Source of the DNA: Pedobacter cryoconitis
GTDB lineage: Bacteria > Bacteroidota > Bacteroidia > Sphingobacteriales > Sphingobacteriaceae
Direction of reading: 5' to 3'
Length of the DNA stretch: 64,000 bases
NCBI RefSeq assembly: GCF_001590605.1
Contig: NZ_CP014504.1
Span: forward strand, 5,022,001-5,086,000
The position numbers and the translations under genes are program-made. Below the pieces are notes generated by a model. The model made no database searches. It had not been told where the DNA came from and was given only the letters and a program-made list of their open reading frames with translations. Shown in pieces: positions 17,363 through 25,767 of this stretch (positions are counted from its first letter, which is position 1; every line of letters begins with the position of its first letter).

Positions 17363-18616
17363 TTACTCTTTGTATTTTTTGAAAATTACTGACGCATTAT
17401 GACCACCGAAACCAAAAGTATTGCTTAATGCAGCACGTACTAATCGTTTTTGTGGCTTGTGAAAGGTAAAGTTCAACTTAGGATCAAAATCAGGATCGTC
17501 GGTGAAGTGATTAATTGTTGGAGGTACGATGTCGTTTTGTACAGCAAGAATAGCAGCAATGGCTTCAACTGCACCAGCTGCACCTAAAAGGTGACCGGTC
17601 ATTGATTTCGTTGAACTGATATTCAGTTTGTACGCATCTTCACCAAATAAATTAACAATTGCGCTTGTCTCACTGATATCTCCCAGCGAGGTCGATGTTC
17701 CGTGAACATTGATATAATCAATGTCTCCAGTAGTCAACCCTGCATCTCTCAGTGCATTGGTCATCACCATTTTAGCACCTAATCCCTGAGGATGTGGAGC
17801 TGTAATGTGATTTGCATCTGCACTCATTCCGCCACCAACTAATTCAGCATAGATTTTAGCGCCGCGTGCCTTTGCATGTTCTAATTCTTCCAGGATAATA
17901 GTTCCGGCACCTTCTCCTGCTACAAATCCATCCCTGTCTTTATCAAACGGTCTGGAAGCAGTTGACGGGTCGTCATTTCTTGTTGAGAGCGCATGCATTG
18001 CATTGAAACCGCCAATACCAGCCTCATTAATAATCGCTTCAGATCCACCGCTGATAATCACATCGGCCATATTCAGGCGTATGTAATTGAAAGCATCGAT
18101 CATCGCATTAGTTGAAGAAGCACAGGCCGATACGGTAGCAAAGTTAGGACCACGTAAGCCATATTTTATGGAGATATGGCCAGGGACGATATCAATAATC
18201 ATCTTTGGAATGAAGAACGGATTAATACGGGGAGTTCCATCACCCGCAAAATAGTTTCTCATTTCTTCCAGAAACGTCTTGATACCACCAATACCAGTAC
18301 CCCAGATAACGCCAACACGATTGGTGTCCATTTGCGAGAAATCAAATCCCGCATCTTTCACCGCTTCGTCTGTTGATGCTATCGCGTATTGCACAAAAGG
18401 ATCTAATTTACGAGCTTCTTTTTTTTCTAAAAAGTCTTCAGGATTGAAGTTTTTCAGCTCGCAGGCAAATTTTGTTTTGAATTTTTCTGTATCAAAACTT
18501 GTAATCGGCGCAGCGCCACTCACCCCTTTTAACAAATTATCCCAGAATTCTGGGATAGTATTGCCAATTGGAGTGAGTGCACCTAAACCTGTAACTACTA
18601 CTCTTTTTAATTCCAT
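17363..18616 (-). CDS. fabF: 3-oxoacyl-[acyl-carrier-protein] synthase II
   Basis: FabF condenses malonyl-ACP with acyl-ACP in fatty-acid elongation. The 417-residue protein has the complete Cys-His-His site: TVSACASSTNAM with Cys165, NVHGTSTSLGD, and STKSMTGHLLGAAG with the conserved Lys and His. It starts with VVVTGLGALTPIG. It lies 29 bp after the acyl carrier protein gene on the same strand, the common acpP-fabF-rnc arrangement. Confidence 0.96.
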   Translation of the reverse strand: MELKRVVVTGLGALTPIGNTIPEFWDNLLKGVSGAAPITSFDTEKFKTKFACELKNFNPEDFLEKKEARKLDPFVQYAIASTDEAVKDAGFDFSQMDTNRVGVIWGTGIGGIKTFLEEMRNYFAGDGTPRINPFFIPKMIIDIVPGHISIKYGLRGPNFATVSACASSTNAMIDAFNYIRLNMADVIISGGSEAIINEAGIGGFNAMHALSTRNDDPSTASRPFDKDRDGFVAGEGAGTIILEELEHAKARGAKIYAELVGGGMSADANHITAPHPQGLGAKMVMTNALRDAGLTTGDIDYINVHGTSTSLGDISETSAIVNLFGEDAYKLNISSTKSMTGHLLGAAGAVEAIAAILAVQNDIVPPTINHFTDDPDFDPKLNFTFHKPQKRLVRAALSNTFGFGGHNASVIFKKYKE

Positions 18617-18645
18617 TTATACGGATTATACGGAGGCCGTATGTT

Positions 18646-18882
18646 CTACTTTACGTTTTTCTCTAGATAAGCAATTGCTTGACCAACTGTACCGATAGTC
18701 TCAGCTTGATCATCAGGAATCGCTACATTGAATTCTTTTTCGAATTCCATGATAAGTTCTACAGTATCCAAAGAATCCGCACCTAGGTCATTAGTGAAAG
18801 AAGCTTCTGGGGTAACCTCGCTCTCATCCACACCTAATTTTTCAACGATAATAGCCTTAACTCTTGAAGCAATATCAGACAT
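18646..18882 (-). CDS. acpP: Acyl carrier protein
   Basis: This 78-residue acidic protein starts MSDIASRVKAIIVEKLGVDE and carries the phosphopantetheine site GADSLDTVELIMEFE with Ser37. It carries growing acyl chains for FabF next door. An upstream in-frame ATG at 18939 would add 19 residues unlike any ACP, so the start at 18882 is preferred. Confidence 0.95.
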   Translation of the reverse strand: MSDIASRVKAIIVEKLGVDESEVTPEASFTNDLGADSLDTVELIMEFEKEFNVAIPDDQAETIGTVGQAIAYLEKNVK

Positions 18883-19047
18883 AATGTTATAATTTAATGG
18901 GTTAAATAATTCAGTGCAAAGAAAAATAAATTCTGACACATTTCAAATGTTTTTATTTCTCTGTCAATTTTAATGTTTTTATTTCAAATGATAAAGCAAA
19001 ATTAGTTTTATAATTTCGTATCCTAAAATATATCTTACTAAGCTGCT

Positions 19048-19467
19048 TTGAACAAAACCTATTTAAAACTTTCGCTGGACCTGGATTTTGTCTTAATCGC
19101 AATCACAGCGTCCTTAAAGGATTATGTACTGTGTCATAAGATCAATACAAGACTCAATTTAAATTTTGAAAAAGTTGAAGATCATGAGGTGTTTTTTAAT
19201 GTAGATGAGCCTCCTTTAGCATTTTCGAAGTATAATTTTTACGTGGAACAGGGTGATAATGATTTTTTTATTCTCAGTAACCGCAGTAGTGAAGGGTTCT
19301 TGATTCCTGAAATGAATAAAGTGGATTATTTTATGATTATTCAAGGATATATTGATAAAGAAGATCTGGATTATATCATTTCAGGTCTTAATAAACTCCC
19401 TGATATTCAGGTTGCTGCGCAGATTGATCCGCTCAAATTGAAGTCAAATGAGAATTTGGTAATATAA
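19048..19467 (+). CDS. IPExxxVDY family protein
   Basis: This 139-residue protein contains GFLIPEMNKVDYFMIIQGY (about residues 85-103), the motif that names the Bacteroidota IPExxxVDY family. No biochemical function is known to me. It begins with TTG at 19048, and no ATG lies nearby upstream in frame. It lies between acpP (divergent) and pyk (same strand, 140 bp further), where this family is often found. Confidence 0.8.
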   Translation: MNKTYLKLSLDLDFVLIAITASLKDYVLCHKINTRLNLNFEKVEDHEVFFNVDEPPLAFSKYNFYVEQGDNDFFILSNRSSEGFLIPEMNKVDYFMIIQGYIDKEDLDYIISGLNKLPDIQVAAQIDPLKLKSNENLVI

Positions 19468-19496
19468 ATTTTATATGTAAGGTGTATTAAATACAC

Positions 19497-19504
19497 TATA
19501 TTTG
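19497..19504 (+). promoter_or_regulatory. Probable -7 box upstream of pyk
   Basis: TATATTTG fits TAnnTTTG. It lies about 100 bp before the pyk start. The -33 region has no clear TTG, so the assignment is tentative. Confidence 0.4.
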
Positions 19505-19606
19505 AATCTAACATTATTTAGTTAAATAACAGAATCAACCAGGCTAACAGTGGTTTTTAATAGCTAAAACCTTCTTTTGTTAGTCGTAACAAATAAAATA
19601 ACTCAA

Positions 19607-21037
19607 ATGAAACCCTTTCATTCCAGAACAAAAATTGTAGCCACGCTAGGTCCGGCCTCAGCAAAACCAGACGTTTTATTAAGCATGTTTAATGCAGGAC
19701 TAGACGTTTGCAGACTTAACTTTTCACATGGTTCACAAGCTGATCACCAGGAAGTCCTGGATACGATCCGTGCAATCAATAAAAAACACAACTATAACGT
19801 TGGTATTTTAGCTGATTTACAAGGCCCTAAAATTAGAATTGGAATCGTTAAAGATGGTGGTATACACTTAGTTAATGGAAGTCGTACAATCATCACAACC
19901 AAAGAATGCATCGGTAACGAAGAACGTATTTATATTACTTATACAAGCTTCCCTAAAGATGTGAAACCAGGTGAAATCATCCTTTTAGATGATGGAAAAC
20001 TGCAAATGCGTGTAATTGAAACGAACTATGAAGATGAGGTTGTTTGTGAAGTTGTTCACGGTGGTATCCTAACCTCCAGAAAAGGCGTAAACTTACCAAA
20101 CACTAAAGTTTCTATTCCTTCTTTAACTGTAGAAGACCGTAAAAACCTGGAGTTTGTATTGGAAAATGACGTAGACTGGATCGGTCTTTCATTTGTTCGT
20201 AACGCTGCAGACATCATAGAATTAAAAGATATCATCAAACAAAGAGGCAAAGGCGCAAGGGTAATTGCTAAAATTGAAAAACCTGAAGCAATTGATAACA
20301 TTGATGAAATTATTGCAGTTTCTGACGGTATTATGGTTGCCCGTGGTGACCTTGGTGTTGAAATGCCAATGGAAGAAGTTCCTTTGTTGCAGAAAATGAT
20401 TGTTCAAAAATGTATTGCTGCTTCTAAACCAGTAATTATTGCTACCCAGATGCTGGAAAGTATGATTACTACACCAAGGCCAACACGTGCTGAGGTGAAT
20501 GACGTTGCAAACTCAGTATTGGATGGTGCAGATGCTGTGATGCTGAGCGGTGAAACTTCGGTAGGAGAATTTCCTCTGATCGTTATCGAAACGATGCAGA
20601 AAATCATTCAGAATATCGAAACAAACAACTATCCGTTCCACGTTGAAAAAGCTTTAAAAGCTGATTCAGAAACTTTCTTAAGTGATGCAATTTGTGATTC
20701 TGCTTGTATTTTAGCAAGTCGTACAAATGCTGTAGGTATCGTTTCTATGACCGTGAGTGGTTATACTGCTTTCGAAATATCTGCGCACAGACCAAAAGCA
20801 TTGACTTATATTTTCACAAATAACAGACAATTATTAAATACTTTAAGTTTGGTATGGGGTGTTCAAGCTTTCTTTTATGATAAGTTTGAGAGTACTGATG
20901 AGACCATTTTAGATGTAAACAGTCTGCTGGTTAAAATGAAACTGATCAAAAAAGGAGATACTTTAATCAATACTGCTGCAATTCCTATGGAAAGTAAAGG
21001 CAAGACAAATATGGTAAAAGTTACTGTTATCGATTAA
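19607..21037 (+). CDS. pyk: Pyruvate kinase
   Basis: Pyruvate kinase makes pyruvate and ATP from phosphoenolpyruvate, the last step of glycolysis. The 476-residue protein starts MKPFHSRTKIVATLGPAS. It shows RLNFSHG near residue 33, the catalytic lysine region VIAKIEKPEAIDNIDEI near 218, MVARGDLGVEMP near 242 and ATQMLESMI near 280. A TTG 30 bases upstream is in frame but would add residues unlike the family, so the ATG at 19607 is preferred. C-terminal regulatory domain is present. Confidence 0.95.
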   Translation: MKPFHSRTKIVATLGPASAKPDVLLSMFNAGLDVCRLNFSHGSQADHQEVLDTIRAINKKHNYNVGILADLQGPKIRIGIVKDGGIHLVNGSRTIITTKECIGNEERIYITYTSFPKDVKPGEIILLDDGKLQMRVIETNYEDEVVCEVVHGGILTSRKGVNLPNTKVSIPSLTVEDRKNLEFVLENDVDWIGLSFVRNAADIIELKDIIKQRGKGARVIAKIEKPEAIDNIDEIIAVSDGIMVARGDLGVEMPMEEVPLLQKMIVQKCIAASKPVIIATQMLESMITTPRPTRAEVNDVANSVLDGADAVMLSGETSVGEFPLIVIETMQKIIQNIETNNYPFHVEKALKADSETFLSDAICDSACILASRTNAVGIVSMTVSGYTAFEISAHRPKALTYIFTNNRQLLNTLSLVWGVQAFFYDKFESTDETILDVNSLLVKMKLIKKGDTLINTAAIPMESKGKTNMVKVTVID

Positions 21038-21083
21038 TTTATAAAAATCAGGCAAGCTCGGGTTTAACAATCAAAAAAAATAC

Positions 21084-21091
21084 TACTTTTG
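21084..21091 (+). promoter_or_regulatory. -7 box of tRNA-Ser
   Basis: TACTTTTG matches TAnnTTTG and ends 13 bases before the tRNA. A weak TTT element lies about 18 bases upstream (21063-21065). The tRNA is therefore probably transcribed on its own. Confidence 0.6.
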
Positions 21092-21104
21092 CACTCCCCG
21101 AATT

Positions 21105-21192
21105 GGAGAGGTGTCCGAGTGGTTGAAGGAGCACGCCTGGAAAGTGTGTATACCTCAAAAGGGTATCGAGGGTTCGAATCCCTCTCTCTCCG
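21105..21192 (+). tRNA. tRNA-Ser (anticodon GGA)
   Basis: The 88-nt sequence folds into a class II cloverleaf. Acceptor arms GGAGAGG and TCTCTCC pair with one G-T, the anticodon loop contains GGA, the variable arm is long as in serine tRNAs, and the T arm is GAGGG TTCGAAT CCCTC. G73 is the discriminator. CCA is not encoded, unlike in the tRNA-like pair at 57051-57330. Confidence 0.95.
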
Positions 21193-21210
21193 CGAGATTG
21201 TAAATAAAAA

Positions 21211-21246
21211 AAACGCTTTAGGCTAATGCTTAAGGCGTTTTTTTTG
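21211..21246 (+). terminator. Terminator after tRNA-Ser
   Basis: AACGCTTTAG and CTTAAGGCGTT form a stem with two wobble or near pairs around GCTAATG, followed by a run of eight or more T. Confidence 0.8.
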
Positions 21247-21262
21247 TTAATTTGGTTTAACA

Positions 21263-21814
21263 ATGAAAGAAACCAGCGATACAATCACTACGCCGCGATT
21301 ATTACTCCGTCTGATAGATAGTGAGGCAGCAGAAGCTATTCTTGCCGGCGATTTGCAGACCGCAGGACAAATGATGGGGGTAACTATCAATGAAGACCTG
21401 CTGGACTATCATAATAGCTTTAAATACGGTCAGAAGCAGTTAGAAGATGACCCACTGTATTCCCCATGGTCAGCCAGAGCAATCATACTACCGGATGAAA
21501 AGGTGATGATTGGGCTTATCCGCTTTCACAACCGGCCAGATCCTGAATATATTTATGACTATGGAAAAAATGCCGCAGAGTTTGGGTATAGTGTTTTTCT
21601 GAACTACCGGCAGCGTGGTTATGCAACTGAAGCTGTAAATGCTATGATGGACTGGGCGGAGCAAAAGTTTGGTATTTGCCGCTTTCTTGCTTCTGTATCA
21701 CCAGACAATACAGCATCTCTCCGGCTTATTAATAACCTCGGGTTTCTCAAAGTTGATGAAATTATGGATGATGTTGATGGTATGGAGCATGTTTTTCTAC
21801 GTGTAAAGCAATAG
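21263..21814 (+). CDS. GNAT family N-acetyltransferase (RimJ/RimL type)
   Basis: This 183-residue protein starts with TPRLLLRLIDSEAAEAIL, the usual opening of RimJ/RimL-like acetyltransferases. It carries EFGYSVFLNYRQRGYATEAVNAMMDWA (about residues 107-133), which includes the acetyl-CoA motif R-x-x-G-Y-A, and ends with SLRLINNLGF. The substrate is unknown. It follows the tRNA-Ser terminator directly, so its promoter must lie close to or within that hairpin. Confidence 0.8.
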   Translation: MKETSDTITTPRLLLRLIDSEAAEAILAGDLQTAGQMMGVTINEDLLDYHNSFKYGQKQLEDDPLYSPWSARAIILPDEKVMIGLIRFHNRPDPEYIYDYGKNAAEFGYSVFLNYRQRGYATEAVNAMMDWAEQKFGICRFLASVSPDNTASLRLINNLGFLKVDEIMDDVDGMEHVFLRVKQ

Positions 21815-21853
21815 CTGACCGCACTTCAATAGCCCTATAAAAATATCCAAAGA

Positions 21854-22603
21854 TTACTGCGGTCTGGGAGGTTTGATCCTGGCCGATACAACAGTATTAT
21901 TCTTCACGTAATCAAAAAATGATTTTTTATAAGTGTTTCCTATCGGTATCTGAGTCCCCTTAACCATAATAATCAGGTTGCCCTCTATCATTTCTATCTT
22001 ATTTCTGGCTATTACAAATGATTTCTGCACCTGTACCAGGTTATTGAGCTGGTTTAAAGTCTGAAGAGCTTCCTTTAAAGTGAGGTAAGTAATGATACTA
22101 TCCTTATCCGTATGAACAATGATATAATTATCCCTTGCTTCAAGATAAATTACCTCTTCGGGACTAACCTTGATAATTTTATTCATTACCCCTGTTTTGA
22201 TAAATATCTCTGATTTAGCCACAGGCTGAACAGGTACTTTACCAATTTTCCTGATAATCTTTTCTATGGCTACAGTAAATTTCGGAAAGGTAACAGGCTT
22301 GATAATATATTGATCTGCCTCCAGTTCAAATGCCTCTACTGCATATTGATGGTATGCAGTCGTAAAAATCAGAAAGCGCGTTTTTGGACGAAGAATCTTA
22401 GCCAGGTCCATTCCCGATATGCCTGGCATATTTATATCCATAAAAAGGATATCTATGCGGTCCTCTTCTGTAATCTCTGCCAGCGCAGTTATAGGTTGAG
22501 AATAAACTTTATGTAAATGAAGATTAGGCATGTTTTGAATATGGTCTGTCAACAATTCGATAGCATGATTCTCGTCTTCTATGATAACGCACTTTAGTAG
22601 CAT
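21854..22603 (-). CDS. LytTR response regulator
   Basis: The 249-residue protein has an N-terminal receiver domain with the phospho-acceptor Asp56 in ILFMDINMPG, the conserved Thr in FTTAYHQYAVEAF and Lys102 in QYIIKPVTF. The LytTR DNA-binding domain follows from about residue 135 (FIKTGVMNKIIKVSPEEVIYLEARDNYIIVHT). These regulators normally work with a 7TM/5TM-LYT or LytS-like histidine kinase. No kinase gene is adjacent here, so it is an orphan in this window. Confidence 0.9.
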   Translation of the reverse strand: MLLKCVIIEDENHAIELLTDHIQNMPNLHLHKVYSQPITALAEITEEDRIDILFMDINMPGISGMDLAKILRPKTRFLIFTTAYHQYAVEAFELEADQYIIKPVTFPKFTVAIEKIIRKIGKVPVQPVAKSEIFIKTGVMNKIIKVSPEEVIYLEARDNYIIVHTDKDSIITYLTLKEALQTLNQLNNLVQVQKSFVIARNKIEMIEGNLIIMVKGTQIPIGNTYKKSFFDYVKNNTVVSARIKPPRPQ

Positions 22604-22933
22604 AAAACAGGTATTAATAGTGGTAGTTTTCTTAAACCATTAAAAAACTAAATTACAATAGATTATTGTTAATCGTACATTAAAGTGTCATGATCTGCAG
22701 CAACAGAAGATTATTCCTTCCATTGTCCTGCATTTAGTTATTATTTCAGACCAAGATAGTACGGTACAGTTAGCCGGGCAGGAAGATGTATAATTGTTCA
22801 TTATTTCTGATATAGCAATAAAGCTGTATATTTTGCCAAAATTAGAGATAGAAGCCCAGTACGTTAAACGTATTTTCGTAACTTGTGCTTTCAGTAAAAT
22901 TGAGATTTACACATCTTTCAATGATTTCGCTTT
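22604..22933. other. Intergenic region between the LytTR regulator and lutA
   Basis: This 330-bp divergent gap contains the near-perfect palindrome TACGTT-A-AACGTA at 22860-22872, about 60 bp before lutA, a candidate operator. TATATTTTG near 22828 resembles a -7 box but has one extra base. No gene is visible. Confidence 0.4.
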
Positions 22934-23671
22934 ATGAAAAGAGTAGGCCTTTTTATTCCCTGTTATGTGGATCAGTTTTATCCAAACGCAGGTATTGCAA
23001 CTTACCAGCTGCTTAAAAAACTTGGACTCGATGTTACCTATCCAACCGGACAAACCTGTTGCGGACAACCCATGGCCAATTCAGGATTCGAACATCTTAC
23101 CCAAAACTGTAATCAGCTTTTTGTAGACAATTTTGCAGAATTTGATTATATCGTATCCCCTTCGGGAAGTTGTGTCTTACATATTAAAGAACACTTGCAT
23201 ACCGAAAAATCAGCAGAAAAGGCAGCAGCAATCAGGACCAAAGTCTATGAACTGGTAGAATTTCTGGTCGATATACTCAAAGTGAAAAACCTGAAAGCAA
23301 AATTCCCTCATAAAGTAGGTCTGCATCAAAGCTGCCATGGTCAAAGAGGATTATTACTCACACAAATGAGCGAATTGGTTGCTCCTTATTTTTCTAAGCC
23401 TCAACAACTTTTGGCGCAGGTAGAAGGACTGGAGCTCATTGATTTGAAAAGAGAAGACGAATGCTGTGGATTTGGCGGGACTTTTTGTATAGTTGAAGAA
23501 GCTGTATCAGTGAAAATGGGGAAAGACAGAGTAAAAGACCACCAGGTAAATGGTGCAGAATATATAACTGGTGCTGATATGTCGTGTCTGATGCATATGG
23601 AAGGGATTTTGAAAAGAGAAAATAGCAAAATTAAGGTGCTGCATATCGCAGAAATATTAAATGCAGGATAA
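22934..23671 (+). CDS. lutA: Lactate utilisation protein A (CCG-domain Fe-S protein)
   Basis: The 245-residue protein has two cysteine-rich CCG domains: GQTCCGQPMANSGF (about 38-51) with SCVLH, and SCHGQRGLL with DECCGFGGTFCI (about 177-188). These bind iron-sulfur clusters in LutA/YkgE, a subunit of the LutABC L-lactate dehydrogenase complex that oxidises lactate to pyruvate. The gene starts the lutA-lutB-lutC run, 9 bp before lutB. It is of normal length for the family (about 240). Confidence 0.92.
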   Translation: MKRVGLFIPCYVDQFYPNAGIATYQLLKKLGLDVTYPTGQTCCGQPMANSGFEHLTQNCNQLFVDNFAEFDYIVSPSGSCVLHIKEHLHTEKSAEKAAAIRTKVYELVEFLVDILKVKNLKAKFPHKVGLHQSCHGQRGLLLTQMSELVAPYFSKPQQLLAQVEGLELIDLKREDECCGFGGTFCIVEEAVSVKMGKDRVKDHQVNGAEYITGADMSCLMHMEGILKRENSKIKVLHIAEILNAG

Positions 23672-23680
23672 AATTAGCTT

Positions 23681-25054
23681 ATGAGTACACCCACGAAGAC
23701 CCATCCTGAATTATCAGCAGTATTTAATAAAGACGAACAGCGTGTAAACTGGCATGATGAAACCTTGTGGTGGATCAGGCAGAAAAGAGATAAATCAGCT
23801 CATAGTATCCCCGAATGGGAAATCCTGAGAGAAAAAGCCTCGCAGATTAAAAATAATGCTTTAGCTAATCTTGCCGAATACCTGGTTAGCTTTGAAGAAA
23901 AGGCAAAAGCCAATGGGATTATTGTGCATTGGGCAGCAGACGCGCAGGAGCACAATCAGATTGTACATCAAATTCTGCAAAAACATGGCATCCTTCAGCT
24001 GGTAAAAAGTAAATCCATGTTAACGGAAGAATGCCATTTAAATGAATATTTAGAAAAACAAGGGCTCGAAGTGATCGATTCTGATCTGGGAGAACGTATT
24101 GTTCAGTTAGCCAAAGAACCGCCAAGTCATATTGTCCTCCCCTGTATTCATAAAAAGAAAGAAGAAATAGGTGATTTGTTCCATCAGCATCTCGGTGTCG
24201 CTGCCGGGACCTCAGACCCGCAAATACTTACAGAAGCAGCAAGGGTACATCTCAGAGAAACCTTTCTGACCAGGAAAGCAGCCTTGACAGGAGTTAATTT
24301 TGCAATTGCAGAAACCGGTGAATTTGTAGTTTGCACTAATGAAGGAAATGCGGATATGGGTGCCCATCTCGCAGATGTACATATTGCCTGTATGGGAATT
24401 GAAAAGATTATCCCAAAACGTAAACATTTAGGTGTATTTCTGCGTTTACTAGCCAGAAGTGCTACCGGCCAGCCCATCACTACTTATTCCAGTCACTTTA
24501 AAAAACCACGGGCAGGTCAGGAAATGCATCTGGTATTGGTTGACAATGGCCGTACTGTTCAAATGGGAAGGGAAGATTTCAGGGCCTCTTTAAAATGTAT
24601 ACGCTGTGGTGCCTGTATGAATACTTGCCCTGTTTACAGAAGGAGTGGCGGGCATAGCTATCACAATGCAATTTCAGGGCCTATTGGTGCAATTCTGGCA
24701 CCTAATCTGGATCGGGAAAAATATGCAGATCTTCCTTTTGCATCCACTCTGTGTGGATCTTGTTCTAATGTCTGTCCGGTAAAAATTGATATTCACCAGC
24801 AACTTTATAAATGGAGACAGGTAATTGTTCAGGAAGGCTATGCGACATCCTCTAAAAAGATGAGCATGAAAATCATGAACTATACACTTTCTTCACCTGG
24901 AATTTACCGTACTGCCGGAAAAGCAGGCAGATGGGTCTTAAAATATATTCCTTTTGCAGTTAATAACCACTTTAACCCCTGGTATAAGCAAAGAGACATG
25001 CCCGAAGTTCCAAAAGAATCATTCGGGGAATGGTATAAAAAGAATGTTAAATAG
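23681..25054 (+). CDS. lutB: Lactate utilisation protein B (LUD domain, two 4Fe-4S clusters)
   Basis: The 457-residue protein has an N-terminal LUD domain (about residues 60-290, with GVNFAIAETGEFVVCTNEGN) and a ferredoxin-like part. The latter has CIRCGACMNTCPVYRRSGG near residue 306 and CGSCSNVCPVKIDI near 361, which supply the ligands for two 4Fe-4S clusters. It passes electrons from lactate oxidation in the LutABC complex. It lies between lutA and lutC, with a 2-bp gap to lutC. Confidence 0.93.
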   Translation: MSTPTKTHPELSAVFNKDEQRVNWHDETLWWIRQKRDKSAHSIPEWEILREKASQIKNNALANLAEYLVSFEEKAKANGIIVHWAADAQEHNQIVHQILQKHGILQLVKSKSMLTEECHLNEYLEKQGLEVIDSDLGERIVQLAKEPPSHIVLPCIHKKKEEIGDLFHQHLGVAAGTSDPQILTEAARVHLRETFLTRKAALTGVNFAIAETGEFVVCTNEGNADMGAHLADVHIACMGIEKIIPKRKHLGVFLRLLARSATGQPITTYSSHFKKPRAGQEMHLVLVDNGRTVQMGREDFRASLKCIRCGACMNTCPVYRRSGGHSYHNAISGPIGAILAPNLDREKYADLPFASTLCGSCSNVCPVKIDIHQQLYKWRQVIVQEGYATSSKKMSMKIMNYTLSSPGIYRTAGKAGRWVLKYIPFAVNNHFNPWYKQRDMPEVPKESFGEWYKKNVK

Positions 25055-25056
25055 CC

Positions 25057-25644
25057 ATGAGCAGAGATAAAATATTAGCCGCATTAAGACAAAATCAACC
25101 TGAATTAGTTCCTCTGCCAGCCGCAATGCCTCTGGAGCGTGTAGAAATTCTTGAACTGCAAGCTAAATTTAAGGCGATGGCCGAGGGCATAGGGAGTACC
25201 GTACATCTGGTTGATGAATTTGCTGCAATACAACCTTTAATTACAGCACAGTTTTCAGGCGAAAAACGAATAGTATCTACCCTAAAAGAATTAGTTTCTG
25301 AAGCTATTCCTGCCTTTGAGTTGAATCCAGATCCACATAGTTATGCAGATGTAGATGTCGCCATTTTTAAATCATCAATAGGGGTGGCAGAGAACTCGGC
25401 ACTCTGGCTTACTGAAGACCAGATGGGCATCAGGGTCTTACCTTTTATTACCCAGCATATAGTTATGATCGTTCCTCTTTCGGCATTAGTTCCGGATATG
25501 CACACTGCCTATCAGAAAATCGGAGAAGCTGAATATGACTTTGGAACTTTTATCGCAGGGCCATCCAAGACCGCAGATATAGAACAATCATTGGTTCTGG
25601 GGGCTCACGGGCCAAGAAGTATGACTATTTTCATCTACGCTTAG
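25057..25644 (+). CDS. lutC: Lactate utilisation protein C (LUD domain)
   Basis: This 195-residue protein is the third LutABC subunit. The LUD hallmarks seen are VDVAIFKSSIGVAENSALWLTE (about residues 106-127) and GPSKTADIEQSLVLGAHGPRSM near the C-terminus. Codon use and spacing fit the operon. The gene is followed after 123 bp by a porin with its own promoter, possibly a partner in substrate uptake. Confidence 0.92.
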   Translation: MSRDKILAALRQNQPELVPLPAAMPLERVEILELQAKFKAMAEGIGSTVHLVDEFAAIQPLITAQFSGEKRIVSTLKELVSEAIPAFELNPDPHSYADVDVAIFKSSIGVAENSALWLTEDQMGIRVLPFITQHIVMIVPLSALVPDMHTAYQKIGEAEYDFGTFIAGPSKTADIEQSLVLGAHGPRSMTIFIYA

Positions 25645-25749
25645 CAAGTGCTTTAAGTTAATTTCTCAGAGACTGAATAGCCTTTAAGCTAGCCTGTTAA
25701 AAAAGAATTTCTTTAATCTGGTTTTAATCTCAGTAATATTGTATTCTAA

Positions 25750-25757
25750 TATCTTTG
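25750..25757 (+). promoter_or_regulatory. -7 box of the porin gene
   Basis: TATCTTTG is a perfect TAnnTTTG match, ending 10 bases before the ATG at 25768. A TGGTTTT element about 20 bases upstream could be the -33 site. Confidence 0.55.
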
Positions 25758-25767
25758 TGCTCATCCT

